Notes: a model not told the origin generated them from the sequence alone. A stretch of DNA of 57,935 nucleotides from Bacillota bacterium (GCA_023391535.1 JAEWAU010000053.1:1-57935); one strand, 5' to 3'. Positions 25,013 to 34,043 are shown, counted from the first letter of the stretch. A program made the numbers and translations.

Positions 25013-26206
25013 TTACGCGCCCCGGCGCGCGGAGAGAAACGCCTGCGGCGAGCGGAACATCTGGCGGATGATGCAGGTGGCGGCGCCGAAAATGGGGGCG
25101 TTCGCGCCAAGCTCCGAGAAAGCGATTTTGGAATCGGCCTCGGGGACGCGCAGGCAGTGCCGGCGGATCTCCTCGTTGAGCAGGCGCTGCATCGCGTCGA
25201 ATTCCGTGATGGAACCGTTTACGATGAGCAGGGAGGGGCTGAGCGTATTTATGATATTCCCCACTTCAATGCCGATATACCGCACGCTTTCGGCGAGGGC
25301 GTCGCGGGCGTCGCCGTCGCCGCCTTTCGCCGCCTGCAGCAGCGCGGGAAAATCCAGCCCCGCGCGCGCGGGTACGCGCGCTTCAAAGCGCCGGAGGGTT
25401 GCGGTTTCGGAAGCCAGCGCCTGCAGGCAGCCCCGGTTGCCGCAGGTGCAAAGCGGCCCGTCCGGCTCCAGCGTCACATGGCCGAACTCGCCGGCAAACT
25501 CGCCTTCGCCGCGGTACAGCTCGCTGCCCGAAACGATGCTGCCGCCGATGCCGGGGCCGACGAACAGGTAGACGTAATCCTTCACGCCGCGGGCGCAGCC
25601 GCGCCAGCTTTCCGCCAGCGCCATGGCGCGCACGTCGTTTTCCACCACGACGCGGAGGCCCGTGGCCTCGTTCAGAATGGCGCCCAGGTGCACGCCTCGC
25701 CAGCCGAGGTTCGGGGCGAACGCCAGCAGGCCCTCCTCCGTGCGCACCAGGCCGTGGGTGCAAACGCCGATTCCGGCAAGAGCATCCGCGCCGGTTTCCT
25801 TCTGCACGGCGCGCAGCAGCGAAAGGCAGAGCCGCACGGCGTCCTCCGGCGAGGAGCCCTTGGGCAGAGGGGAAACGCGCCTCCCGCACAGCCCGGCCTC
25901 CACGTCGGTAACGGCGGCCTCCACGCGGGTGGAACCGATGTAAAGCGCGCCGAAATAGCACGCGTTCCGCGCAATGGAAAGCAGCACCGGTTTGCGGCCG
26001 CCGCTGGATTCCCCGCGTTCGGTTTCCTCAATCAGGCCGACTTCCATCAGTTCCGCCGTGATGTTCGAAACCGTGGCGGGCGTAAGCCCCGTGCCGCGCG
26101 CCACGTCCGCGCGCGAAATCGGCCCCGCCACGCGGATCATGCTGAGGATGCAGTCGGTGTTGAGGCTTTTGATCAGCTCGAAGCTGCCGGTGGTGGGTTT
26201 TTTCAC
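25013..26206 (-). CDS. ROK family transcriptional regulator (NagC/XylR type)
   Basis: A 397-residue repressor. Residues 5-65 form a winged helix-turn-helix (ISRADVARGTGLTPATVSNITAELMEVGLIEE); the rest is a ROK sugar-kinase-like domain with the zinc motif CTCGNRGCLQA and GPGIGGSIV. Such regulators bind a sugar or sugar phosphate. Start at GTG 26206 with GGAAGG six bases upstream; the longer frame to 26272 has no family match. No sugar gene adjoins it, so its target is not evident. Confidence 0.9.
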   Translation of the reverse strand: MKKPTTGSFELIKSLNTDCILSMIRVAGPISRADVARGTGLTPATVSNITAELMEVGLIEETERGESSGGRKPVLLSIARNACYFGALYIGSTRVEAAVTDVEAGLCGRRVSPLPKGSSPEDAVRLCLSLLRAVQKETGADALAGIGVCTHGLVRTEEGLLAFAPNLGWRGVHLGAILNEATGLRVVVENDVRAMALAESWRGCARGVKDYVYLFVGPGIGGSIVSGSELYRGEGEFAGEFGHVTLEPDGPLCTCGNRGCLQALASETATLRRFEARVPARAGLDFPALLQAAKGGDGDARDALAESVRYIGIEVGNIINTLSPSLLIVNGSITEFDAMQRLLNEEIRRHCLRVPEADSKIAFSELGANAPIFGAATCIIRQMFRSPQAFLSARRGA

Positions 26207-26320
26207 GGCGCACCTTCCTATCCGGATATCCGGTTCAAAAGCAGAGAAAATCCGCGGCTCCGGCAATTCCATAAAGATTGTAAATTAGAGATTCCTATCG
26301 TACGCGTCGCGCGCGTCCGA

Positions 26321-27514
26321 TTATTTGATCTGAAGCTCCACGGTGCTGATGGCCGTCTGGAGCTGGGTGTCGTCGTCCATGCTGAGGTCGTACTGGTTTT
26401 GCTGCGCCGCGGCGCTCAGTTCCGAGGGGATATCCGGCTGCAGGCCCACGCCTTCAAAATTATCGCTTTTGGGCGGATAGAAATAGGCCACCGAAAGATC
26501 CAGCGCCGTGCCGTCGTGCAGGCTGAGGAATTCCTGCATGGTGCCCTTGCCGTAGGTTTTGGTGCCCACCGATTTGGCCTTGCCGTAATCCCGCAGCGCC
26601 GCCGTGAACAGCTCCGCGGCGCTGGCGGTGTTGCCGTTCTGGAGCACGACCATGGGGAGGTTCACCTGCTTGGCGTCGGAGGTGTAAAGCGTCTGGATGG
26701 CGCCGGTGCGGTATTTGGCGCGCACGATGGGCCCGGCCGGCACGAGCTTGTCGATCATCTTCGCGGCGGCGTCCACGCGCCCGCCGGGGTTGTTGCGCAC
26801 GTCGAACACCAGGCCCTTGGCGCCGCCCGCAATGAGCGAATCCACCTGCTTGGAGAACTGGTCGGCCGTGTTGGCGTCGAACTCCACGATCCTGACATAG
26901 CCGAGGTTGCCGATGCGCCGGGACTGGACGGATTCGAGCGTATATTTCTGACGCACCACCGAAAACGGCAGCGTCATGCTGCCGCGCAGCACGTTAAACT
27001 GCACCGTGCTGCCCTCGCTGCCCTTGAGCAGGTTGACGGCGCTCGCATATCCCGCGGTTTTCACGTCCTGCCCGCCGATGGAGGTGATCTCGTCACCCAC
27101 CTTGACGCCCGCCTTCTGGGCCGGGGAGCCGGAGATCACCGAAACGACGCGGATGGTGCCGTCGGAGCCGCTGACGACGTTGACGCCGATGCCGAGGCCC
27201 TCGCCGCTGGTGCGCTGCTCAAGCGCGCTGTAATCCTCGGCGTCCAGGTAGGCGCCGTATTTGTCGCCCGTGCCCTTGATGTAGCCCGCGATGGTGTCGT
27301 CGATCAGGGCGGTGCTGTCCAGATTCCCCACATATTTTTCGCGCACGAGGGAATCCACGGCCGTGAGCTTCTGGAGCAATGCGGTGCGCTGGGTGAGGCT
27401 CGCGAGCCGCCCGTTGAGCGAGTTCATCACGAGCAGAGCGGTGAGCGTGATGGAAACGGCGGCCGTCAGCGCCATCAGGCTGACAGCCGCCCCGATACTG
27501 ATTTTTTTGTTCAT
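26321..27514 (-). CDS. C-terminal processing peptidase (S41, CtpA/CtpB type)
   Basis: A 397-residue secreted or membrane-anchored protease: N-terminal signal anchor (residues 5-30), a PDZ domain (GLGIGVNVV to about residue 185), and the S41 catalytic core with DVRNNPGG, the serine in NGNTASAAELF and the lysine in KTYGKGTMQ. The PDZ domain gates access of protein C-termini. It follows ftsE-ftsX, where Firmicutes often carry ctp genes with an EnvC/PcsB-type hydrolase regulator, which is not present here. ATG 27514 is chosen because AAGGG precedes it. Confidence 0.93.
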   Translation of the reverse strand: MNKKISIGAAVSLMALTAAVSITLTALLVMNSLNGRLASLTQRTALLQKLTAVDSLVREKYVGNLDSTALIDDTIAGYIKGTGDKYGAYLDAEDYSALEQRTSGEGLGIGVNVVSGSDGTIRVVSVISGSPAQKAGVKVGDEITSIGGQDVKTAGYASAVNLLKGSEGSTVQFNVLRGSMTLPFSVVRQKYTLESVQSRRIGNLGYVRIVEFDANTADQFSKQVDSLIAGGAKGLVFDVRNNPGGRVDAAAKMIDKLVPAGPIVRAKYRTGAIQTLYTSDAKQVNLPMVVLQNGNTASAAELFTAALRDYGKAKSVGTKTYGKGTMQEFLSLHDGTALDLSVAYFYPPKSDNFEGVGLQPDIPSELSAAAQQNQYDLSMDDDTQLQTAISTVELQIK

Positions 27515-27586
27515 GAGCTTGACAACCCTTTCCAAGCTTGACAACCATTCCATGCCGCTGCGCCGGCAAAGGCCGGCAAAGGCCGT

Positions 27587-27685
27587 CTACGGCATCAGCA
27601 GCGGGGCCGCAATGCCGAACACCATCATCGCCACAACCACCACGGCCGTAACGATGAGGATCACACGGGCTCTTTTCGTACGCAA
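27587..27685 (-). CDS. Possible 32-residue membrane protein between ftsX and ctpA
   Basis: A short frame starts at TTG 27685, eight bases after AAGGGGG, and ends at TAG. Its product is a basic N-terminus (LRTKRAR) followed by one continuous hydrophobic helix of about 22 residues ending APLLMP. The strong ribosome site, clean membrane helix and position inside the ftsEX-ctpA cluster argue for a real small protein. No family is recognised, and the frame is too short for a statistical call. Confidence 0.5.
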   Translation of the reverse strand: MRTKRARVILIVTAVVVVAMMVFGIAAPLLMP

Positions 27686-27725
27686 GGCGTTTTCCCCCTT
27701 TGTTCGGCCCCCGCCGGAACGGACT

Positions 27726-28610
27726 TTATACCTTCAGATACCGGTGCACGGAAAGGACGCTCCCGAGCGCCCCCACCAGAGCGCCCGCCAGAAGAAAAGC
27801 CGGGGCAATGGTGTTTGAAAGGGCAAAGTAATCGAGCGGCGCCACCACCTTGAGCACGCCGAACAGCTTTACCACCAGGTGGGTGTAGACATACCACTGC
27901 ACGAGCAGCGCCACGGCCCCCGCAATGATGCCGATGAGGATGCCCTCGATGATGAACGGCCAACGGATGAACCAGTCGGTCGCTCCCACGAATTTCATGA
28001 TGTTGATCTCGCGTTTGCGGCTGAACATGGCGAGCTTGATGGTGTTGGAAATGAGGAACAGCGCCACGACGGCCATGATGACGAACAGCCAGAAGCCCGC
28101 GATGTTCACGGCCCGGCTGATATTGGAAAGCACCCGCGCGAGGTCGATATCCTGCCGCACGGTTTTAACCGAGGGAAGCTTCGAAAGGGCGTTCACCGTC
28201 TGCTCGTACTGGGAGAGATCTTTGATCTGCACCTGATAGGCGCAGTCGAAATCGCTGCTCGAAAGGCCCGCGATGAGCGAGGCGTCCTGCTTGCCCAGCT
28301 CCTGCTTGGCCTGGCTGAAAATATCGTCTTTCGAAAGGAACTTGCTGCTTTGCACGTTGGGCATGGCCTGGATGGCGCTGCCCACCTCGTCGATCTGCGC
28401 CTGGGTCGCGTTCGATTTGAGGAACACCATAATCTGGTTCTTCGCCTCGAGCTGGGAGATGATGCGGCCGATGTTGAGGGAGCTGAGCATGGTGGTGCCG
28501 AGCATCACCAGGCAGATGCCGAGCACCAGCACGGAGGCCAGCGACATCATGCGGTTCACCCAGATGCTGCGGAAGCCCTCGCGTACGAAATAGCGTATGC
28601 GTTCAATCAT
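27726..28610 (-). CDS. ftsX: Cell-division permease-like protein FtsX
   Basis: A 294-residue FtsX: first membrane helix at residues 22-44, an extracytoplasmic loop of about 120 residues (LEAKNQIMVFLKSNATQAQIDEV, where peptidoglycan hydrolase partners bind), and three C-terminal helices with the conserved REINIMKFVGATDWFIRWPF segment. With FtsE it transmits ATP hydrolysis to cell-wall hydrolases during division. ATG 28610 is preferred; a TTG two codons upstream has an equally good ribosome site spacing. Confidence 0.95.
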   Translation of the reverse strand: MIERIRYFVREGFRSIWVNRMMSLASVLVLGICLVMLGTTMLSSLNIGRIISQLEAKNQIMVFLKSNATQAQIDEVGSAIQAMPNVQSSKFLSKDDIFSQAKQELGKQDASLIAGLSSSDFDCAYQVQIKDLSQYEQTVNALSKLPSVKTVRQDIDLARVLSNISRAVNIAGFWLFVIMAVVALFLISNTIKLAMFSRKREINIMKFVGATDWFIRWPFIIEGILIGIIAGAVALLVQWYVYTHLVVKLFGVLKVVAPLDYFALSNTIAPAFLLAGALVGALGSVLSVHRYLKV

Positions 28611-28679
28611 GTTCAAGGCCCGTCCTTTTTTCCAGAAATTCCGTCAAAGAAAGTGCGAATGCCGGAATCTTCATGGCGT

Positions 28680-29378
28680 TTACGGTGCCTCCGGCGTGCT
28701 TTCGGGCTCGCTTCCCGGCGTATCCTGCGCCACCGTGCCGTTTTCGATGGTGACGACGCGGTGGTAGGAATAGCGCTCCACGAGAGTGGCGTCGTGGGTC
28801 ACCATCACGATGGTCGTGCCGCGGCGGTTGATCTCGTCGAGCAGCTCCAGAATCTCCAGCGACATTTCGGGGTCGATGTTCCCGGTGGGTTCGTCGGCAA
28901 TGATGAGCGAGGGGTTGTTTACCAGCGCGCGTGCCAGAGCCGTGCGCTGCTGCTCGCCGCCCGAAAGCTCGCCCGGGTGGCTCCGGGCCTTGCGCGCCAG
29001 CCCCACAAGCCCTAAAATATACGGCACACGGCGGCGGATATCCTGCGAACGCGCGCCGATGACGCGCATGGCGAACGCCACGTTGTCGTATACCGTCATG
29101 TTCGGAATAAGGCGGAAATCCTGAAAAACGACGCCCATGGTGCGGCGCAGCAGCGGGATCTCGCGGTTTTTGAGTTTGGAGAGATGAAACCCGTTGATGA
29201 GCACATCCCCGGAGGAGGGCAGCTCCTCGTGGAGCAGCAGCTTGATGAGCGTGCTTTTGCCGGCGCCCGAAGCGCCGCGGATAAAAACGAATTCGCCGTC
29301 CTGTATCGTAAGGTTGATGTTTTTCAGCGCCGTAGTGCCGTTGTCATAGATTTTGTATACATCTATGAACTGTATCAC
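28680..29378 (-). CDS. ftsE: Cell-division ATP-binding protein FtsE
   Basis: A 232-residue ABC ATPase: Walker A GASGAGKST, signature LSGGEQQR, Walker B LIIADEPTGNID. The opening MIQFIDVYKIYDNGTTALKNI is typical of FtsE. It starts with GTG at 29378. A strong terminator for the upstream gene ends only 25 bases before this codon, so ftsE either depends on readthrough or has a promoter overlapping that terminator. Confidence 0.95.
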   Translation of the reverse strand: MIQFIDVYKIYDNGTTALKNINLTIQDGEFVFIRGASGAGKSTLIKLLLHEELPSSGDVLINGFHLSKLKNREIPLLRRTMGVVFQDFRLIPNMTVYDNVAFAMRVIGARSQDIRRRVPYILGLVGLARKARSHPGELSGGEQQRTALARALVNNPSLIIADEPTGNIDPEMSLEILELLDEINRRGTTIVMVTHDATLVERYSYHRVVTIENGTVAQDTPGSEPESTPEAP

Positions 29379-29402
29379 GGAGGGAACCTGTTCCTTTCCT
29401 GC

Positions 29403-29434
29403 AAAAAAAGCGGGGGTTTTCGCCGTTCCCCCGC
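29403..29434 (-). terminator. Intrinsic terminator between the CdaR-type gene and ftsE
   Basis: GCGGGGG and CCCCCGC form a perfect 7-bp stem across an 11-base loop, followed on the minus strand by seven T residues. A second imperfect hairpin (arms near 29447-29463 and 29489-29505) lies upstream. Confidence 0.85.
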
Positions 29435-29620
29435 CCCATGCATCTTCCGCTCCCCGGCTGCGCGCCGCCCGGCGCGTATGTCTTAGCAGCCGGGAGCGGG
29501 AAAACTCTTCCGGGGCCCCACGGCCCCGCGGCCGCCTTTGCGCGGCCCCAGCGTATCAAATGCAAACGCCCGCCGTTCTCCCCGCCGAAAATGCGTTTGC
29601 GGAAGAACAGCCCTTCGGCG

Positions 29621-30703
29621 TCAAAGCCTGTCCGGGTTGGAAACCAGATATTTTTTGACCATCAGGGCCACCTTGAACACGATGGCGTGGTCGAACTGCC
29701 GCAGGTCGAGCCCCGTGAGCTTTTTGATCTTCTCGAGCCGGTACACCAGCGTGTTGCGGTGCACGAACAGCTTGCGCGAAGTCTCCGACACGTTGAGGTT
29801 GTTCTCGAAAAAGCGCTGGATGGTGAACAGCGTCTCCTGGTCGAGGGATTCGATCGAGCCCTTTTTGAACACCTCGTGCAGGAACATTTCGCACAGCGTC
29901 GTGGGCAGCTGGTAGATGAGCCGCGCGATACCGAGGTTGTCGTAGGAAACGATGGCCTTTTCGGTGTCGAACACCTTGCCGACCTCCAGGGCCACCTGCG
30001 CCTCCTTGAACGAGCGCGCCAGATCCTTGACGCCGGTGACGATGGTGCCGATGCCCACCACGGCGTGCGTGTAGAACTCGGAACTGAGCGTATCCACGAT
30101 GGAGAGCGCGAGCTTTTCGAGATCGGAGGCCTCGATGCCGGCCTTGACCTCTTTGACGAGCGCGATATCCGATTCGCTGATGTTGATGACAAAATCCTTC
30201 TGGCGGTCCGGGAACAGGTTCTGCACCACGTCGTACACCGAAACGTCGTTGTGGTCGCCCACGCGGATGAGCAGGATGGCGCGCACCACGTCGGCGCTCA
30301 GGTGCAGTTCCCGGGCCTTAAGGTAGATATCGCCCGGCAGGATGTTGTCGAGAATGACGTTTTTGATGAAGTTGCCGCGGTCGTACCGCTCGTCGTAATA
30401 CTGCTTGATGCTTGAAAGCGAAACGGCGAGGATGTTGGCGTATTTGGTGGCCAGCTGGTCGCTGCCCTCCACAAAGACGGCGTAATCGGGACGCGGCTTT
30501 GCGCCGAACGCGCGGTAGGTCCAGCCGCCGCGCAGCAGCAGGGGAACGCCCGTCAGCTCGACGATGATCCCTTCGTGGATCTCGCCGATGCGCCCGAGTT
30601 CGCTGCATGCGATGACGGTGCCGTTTTCATCCACAACACCCACCACGCGGTCGAGGGTATCCTTCATCTGCTGGATTACACCCTGAAAGAGCCTGTTTGA
30701 CAT
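29621..30703 (-). CDS. CdaR/PucR-type transcriptional regulator
   Basis: A 360-residue protein: an N-terminal putative sugar-diacid-recognition-like sensing domain (FQGVIQQMKDTLDRVVGVVDENGTVIACSELGRIGE), a central GGDEF-like region (about 135-290), and a C-terminal PucR helix-turn-helix (NLNVSETSRKLFVHRNTLVYRLEKIKKLTG). CdaR-type proteins control use of small carboxylates or sugars, but the ligand cannot be predicted here. ATG 30703 was chosen for its AAAGGA site. It is monocistronic between its promoter and the terminator at 29403. Confidence 0.88.
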   Translation of the reverse strand: MSNRLFQGVIQQMKDTLDRVVGVVDENGTVIACSELGRIGEIHEGIIVELTGVPLLLRGGWTYRAFGAKPRPDYAVFVEGSDQLATKYANILAVSLSSIKQYYDERYDRGNFIKNVILDNILPGDIYLKARELHLSADVVRAILLIRVGDHNDVSVYDVVQNLFPDRQKDFVINISESDIALVKEVKAGIEASDLEKLALSIVDTLSSEFYTHAVVGIGTIVTGVKDLARSFKEAQVALEVGKVFDTEKAIVSYDNLGIARLIYQLPTTLCEMFLHEVFKKGSIESLDQETLFTIQRFFENNLNVSETSRKLFVHRNTLVYRLEKIKKLTGLDLRQFDHAIVFKVALMVKKYLVSNPDRL

Positions 30704-30960
30704 GTCAATATCATTCCTTTCCTGGGCCCGGGGCAAACGCCCGAACCGCCGGAGGCTTTTGAAAATCTGCCTGGAAAGCCGCACAGGAGCGCCGCTCCGG
30801 GCTGCGGGAGCGGGGTTCCGAAAGCCGGATACTGAAAACGGAGAGGTTCCCGCAAGCGGGAGCTTCCGGCCTGCCGCAGGAAAACCCCGATGCGGCGTTC
30901 GGCGGAGGAAAAGGCCTCCTTTGGCGCCGCAGCCGCGCTGCGGTAAAACAAGACACTTCT

Positions 30961-30988
30961 ATTTTACACCAAAACAATGATTTTTCAA
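30961..30988 (-). promoter_or_regulatory. Candidate promoter of the CdaR-type gene
   Basis: TTGAAA (30983-30988) and TAAAAT (30961-30966) are separated by 16 bases on the minus strand in an AT-rich island. The leader to the start codon would be about 250 bases. Confidence 0.6.
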
Positions 30989-31054
30989 CAGGCATTTCCA
31001 CGGTTTTGATGCAAATTTTGCGCCAAAAACGCTGCCGAAGGGCATATAAACACG

Positions 31055-31081
31055 AAAAGCCCGGCCAAAAGGCCGGGCTTT
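31055..31081 (-). terminator. Intrinsic terminator of the MsmK-type gene
   Basis: AAAGCCCGGCC and GGCCGGGCTTT form a perfect 11-bp stem around an AAAA loop, followed by T residues on the minus strand. It begins 14 bases after the stop codon. Confidence 0.93.
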
Positions 31082-31094
31082 GAGCAAACAGGAT

Positions 31095-32210
31095 TCAGTT
31101 GAGGATGACCTTTTCGGTCTCTTTGTCGAACAGATGGATCTTGTTCACGTCGAAAGCGATCTTGAGAATGTCGCCCTCTTTGGCCGTGCTGCGCGGATCG
31201 ACGCGCGCGGTGAGCTGCTGGCCGGCAAGATCGAGGTACAGGAAGGTTTCGGCGCCCATCAGCTCCGTAACTTCCACCTTGACATCCACGATGCCGTCGC
31301 TCGCCATGGAGAGGAACATCTCGTCGTCGTGCAGGTTTTCCGGGCGGATGCCGAGGATGACGTCCTTGCCCACGAACGGCTTGAGCAGTTCGGGCTTCGC
31401 CTTGCCCTCGGGAATCTTGATGCTGTACTTGCCGCCGAACTCGACGGTGAAGGTGCCGGCGCGGCTTATAAGCCTCGCGTCGAGGAAGTTCATTTGCGGC
31501 GAGCCCATAAACCCGGCCACGAACGCGTTGCAGGGCTTCTCGTAGAGATTTTGCGGCGTATCAACCTGCTGGATGACGCCGTCCTTCATAACGACGATGC
31601 GGTCGCCCATCGTCATGGCCTCGGTCTGGTCATGCGTCACGTAGATGAACGTGGTGCCGAGTTTGAGATGCAGCTTGGAAAGCTCCGTCCTCATCTGCGC
31701 GCGCAGCTTTGCATCGAGGTTGGAAAGAGGTTCGTCGAGAAGGAAGACCTTCGGCTCACGCACGATGGCGCGCCCGAGGGCGACACGCTGCCTCTGGCCG
31801 CCGGAAAGAGCCTTCGGCTTGCGGTCGAGCAGGTGGGAGATATCGAGGATGCGGGCCGCCTCGTCCACACGGCGGCGGATCTCGTCCTTCGGGGTCTTGC
31901 GAAGCTTAAGGCCGAAAGCCATGTTGTCGAACACGGTCATGTGCGGATACAGGGCGTAGTTCTGGAACACCATTGCGATGTCCCTGTCCTTAGGGGCGAC
32001 GTCGTTAACCAGCCGGTCGCCGATATACAGTTCGCCGTCGGAAATTTCTTCGAGGCCGGCGATCATGCGAAGGGTGGTGGATTTGCCGCAGCCGGAAGGA
32101 CCGACCAGCACAATAAATTCCTTATCCTCAATTTCCAGATTAAAGTCGGAAACCGCCGTAACACTTTCGCTGTACTTCTTTGTGATATGCCTGAGTGATA
32201 AACTTGCCAT
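31095..32210 (-). CDS. Orphan MsmK/UgpC-type carbohydrate ABC transporter ATPase
   Basis: A 371-residue ATPase of the CUT1 MalK/MsmX group: Walker A GPSGCGKST, signature LSGGQRQRVALGRA, Walker B FLLDEPLSNLDA, then an OB-fold regulatory domain from about residue 235 (GIRPENLHDDE). It stands alone with its own terminator. In Firmicutes one such ATPase commonly serves several sugar importers. The sugar ABC operon at 50986-54634 has a binding protein and two permeases but no ATPase, so it is a likely client; this is inference. ATG 32210 has AGGAGG upstream. Confidence 0.94.
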   Translation of the reverse strand: MASLSLRHITKKYSESVTAVSDFNLEIEDKEFIVLVGPSGCGKSTTLRMIAGLEEISDGELYIGDRLVNDVAPKDRDIAMVFQNYALYPHMTVFDNMAFGLKLRKTPKDEIRRRVDEAARILDISHLLDRKPKALSGGQRQRVALGRAIVREPKVFLLDEPLSNLDAKLRAQMRTELSKLHLKLGTTFIYVTHDQTEAMTMGDRIVVMKDGVIQQVDTPQNLYEKPCNAFVAGFMGSPQMNFLDARLISRAGTFTVEFGGKYSIKIPEGKAKPELLKPFVGKDVILGIRPENLHDDEMFLSMASDGIVDVKVEVTELMGAETFLYLDLAGQQLTARVDPRSTAKEGDILKIAFDVNKIHLFDKETEKVILN

Positions 32211-32275
32211 GGTGAACCTCCTGTACGCATTGTTCAATCGTAGTTCGAGCCCTCAGCCGGCTTTTGCTACACATT

Positions 32276-32305
32276 ATGATAGCAGAAAGCCCCCCCGGAA
32301 TGTAA
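32276..32305 (-). promoter_or_regulatory. Candidate promoter of the MsmK-type gene
   Basis: TTACAT (32300-32305) and TATCAT (32276-32281) are 18 bases apart on the minus strand. An alternative in the AT-rich part upstream is TTTATT (32370-32375) with TATACA (32348-32353), 16 bases apart. The two cannot be told apart by eye. Confidence 0.4.
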
Positions 32306-32426
32306 GACTCCGATTACCCAAACTTGCATTTGGGGCTTTATTGATATTGTATAAGGGCGGAAAATTTTCAATAAATTCTTTTAAACCAAACTGTTGTAAT
32401 TGTTCATTGCGGAATTTGCAGGAACT

Positions 32427-33146
32427 TTACAGCTCCGTTTGCGGCTGCGCCACGCGGGAAACCTCCTCGGGCGTGAGTTCGCGCGCACCGCCGGGAGCAA
32501 GGGAAACATCCAGCGGAAGCCCGCCCATCGCCACGCGCCGCAGCTCCCGCACATGCCGCTCCACGGCCTCAAACATCCGCTTTACCTGATGGTATTTCCC
32601 CTCGCGGATGGTTACGCGCACCAGGTTTCCCTCCAGCGGCTCCAGGCGTGCGGGCAGGCAGACGGTGCCGTCTTCCAGCGTCAGGCCCCGCGCGAACCGC
32701 TCCGTTTCCGCGCTTCCCACGGGCGCGTCGAGCAGCGCCTCGTACTGCTTGGACACATGCCGGTGCGGCGAAAGCACGGCGTGCGCGAAGGCGCCGTCGT
32801 CGGTGAGCAGCAGAAGGCCCGTGGTGTCGCGGTCGAGGCGGCCCGCGGGGAACAGGCCCGGGCGGCGCAGCCCGGGCGGAAGCAGGTCCACCACCGTCCG
32901 CTCCCGCGGGTCCTCGGAGGCCGAGATCACCCCCGCGGGTTTGTTCATCATCAGGTATACGTGCGCGCGGTAGCGCAGCGGCCGGCCCTCCACCGCAATG
33001 CGGTCGCGCTCCGGGTCCACCTTGCGTTCCGGCCGCGCGCAGACGGCGTCATTGACAAAAACGGCACCCCGCCCGAGCAGCTCTTTCACTTCCCGGCGCG
33101 TTCCGAAGCCTTGCCCGGCGAGCAGCCGGTCCAGCCGGAGCAGCAT
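32427..33146 (-). CDS. rsuA: RsuA-type 16S rRNA pseudouridine synthase
   Basis: A 239-residue RsuA/RluB-family enzyme: N-terminal S4 RNA-binding domain (residues 3-50), then the pseudouridine synthase core with the catalytic aspartate in GRLDRDTTGLLLLTDDG and the RVTIREGKYHQVKRMF motif near the C-terminus. The short length and YLMMNKPAGV start of the core fit RsuA, which modifies U516 of 16S rRNA, but other RsuA-family targets cannot be excluded. ATG 33146 follows AAAGGGG. Confidence 0.88.
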   Translation of the reverse strand: MLLRLDRLLAGQGFGTRREVKELLGRGAVFVNDAVCARPERKVDPERDRIAVEGRPLRYRAHVYLMMNKPAGVISASEDPRERTVVDLLPPGLRRPGLFPAGRLDRDTTGLLLLTDDGAFAHAVLSPHRHVSKQYEALLDAPVGSAETERFARGLTLEDGTVCLPARLEPLEGNLVRVTIREGKYHQVKRMFEAVERHVRELRRVAMGGLPLDVSLAPGGARELTPEEVSRVAQPQTEL

Positions 33147-33202
33147 GGAAATTCCCCTTTCCGTTTTGCGCGTCCCCTTCAAAAGCCGGGGGACGCCGCC
33201 TT

Positions 33203-33805
33203 TTACTCGACGTGCCCGCCCTCGGCGAACGTCTCCTGCAGCAGGTCGGCCTGCGCGGGAGAAACATCCGCGCGCACCGGGTTTTGCCGCGCGAAGCCCT
33301 GCATGAAGCCGTCCAGCGCCACGCTGGAAATATCCCCGCCGATGACGCGGCCGCCCAGCACGAGCAGATTGGCGCGCACGCCGCTCTGCGCGGGGTAGTT
33401 CTTCACGTCGTAGGTCCAGCGCTTCACACGGCTGCCGCGGAATTTCGCCAGATCGTAGCCCTGCCGCTTCTGCAGCGCGTTGTAATGGTCGTACACCGCG
33501 CCCCAGGTACGCGGAATGACGACCTCGGCCACCTCCACGGGCTGTGCGGAAACCTCCCACCCGAACGACTGCAGAAACGCGATGCGCCCGCTGTTGGTGG
33601 AAGCGTCCGCCGCTCGCACGCCGGACGCCTCCTGCCGCGCGGCAGGCTGCGACGCCGGCGTTTCGGACGCTCGCGCGCCGGAAAGCGGCAGGTCGCTTTG
33701 GCGCACCGCGGTTCCCTCCCAACCGGCCGCCGCGGCCACCACGGCCAGGGCCAGCAGCAGCCCTGCGGCCCGGAGCGTCCCCGCACGAACCGAAACGACA
33801 AACAT
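33203..33805 (-). CDS. DUF4830-containing secreted or membrane-anchored protein
   Basis: A 200-residue protein: N-terminal membrane helix or signal (residues 8-28), a short Ala/Ser-rich linker, then a C-terminal domain from about residue 75 with FLQSFGWEVSAQPVEVAEVVIPR and RVKRWTYDVKNYP...VRANLLV, the DUF4830 pattern found in Clostridia. Function unknown. Start at ATG 33805 with GAGGGGG upstream. A cruciform repeat lies just upstream (33858-33947). Confidence 0.82.
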   Translation of the reverse strand: MFVVSVRAGTLRAAGLLLALAVVAAAAGWEGTAVRQSDLPLSGARASETPASQPAARQEASGVRAADASTNSGRIAFLQSFGWEVSAQPVEVAEVVIPRTWGAVYDHYNALQKRQGYDLAKFRGSRVKRWTYDVKNYPAQSGVRANLLVLGGRVIGGDISSVALDGFMQGFARQNPVRADVSPAQADLLQETFAEGGHVE

Positions 33806-33857
33806 GGCAGATTCCCCCTCTATATGCCGGCCGGAATGCCGTTCCGCCTTACGGCAT

Positions 33858-33947
33858 TTCCACTTTAAATTGATCGGTTTTAAGGTGTTTCGCCTTTCTG
33901 CCGGAGGCAGACAGACGAAACACAACATCTCGCAATTTTAAGTGGAA
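33858..33947. repeat. Nested cruciform repeat, copy A
   Basis: Outer arms 33858-33872 and 33933-33947 (TTCCACTTTAAATTG against CAATTTTAAGTGGAA, one mismatched pair) enclose GTGTTTCG (33885-33892) and CGAAACAC (33916-33923), which enclose TCTGCC/GGCAGA with a GGA loop. The 35-base core 33887-33921 matches the core of copy B at 43801-43835 in 29 of 35 positions. Confidence 0.85.
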
Positions 33948-34043
33948 TTGCTATAGAACCGCTTCCGCGCCCGCCCCCGTACAAGTGTATGCGGCGCGCG
34001 GGAAGATAAGAAGGGGACATCCGCTCCACAACCAGTATACCAC

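Larger units (their letters stand above)
30704..31094. other. Intergenic region upstream of the CdaR-type gene
   Basis: This 391-base gap holds the CdaR-type promoter (30961-30988), about 250 bases of GC-rich leader (30704-30955) with no convincing gene, and the terminator of the incoming MsmK-type gene (31055-31081). Confidence 0.7.

Noticed and set aside
24716..27541. A 941-residue plus-strand frame opposite the ROK and ctpA genes.
   Set aside because: Antisense shadow of recognised genes with no family-like sequence.
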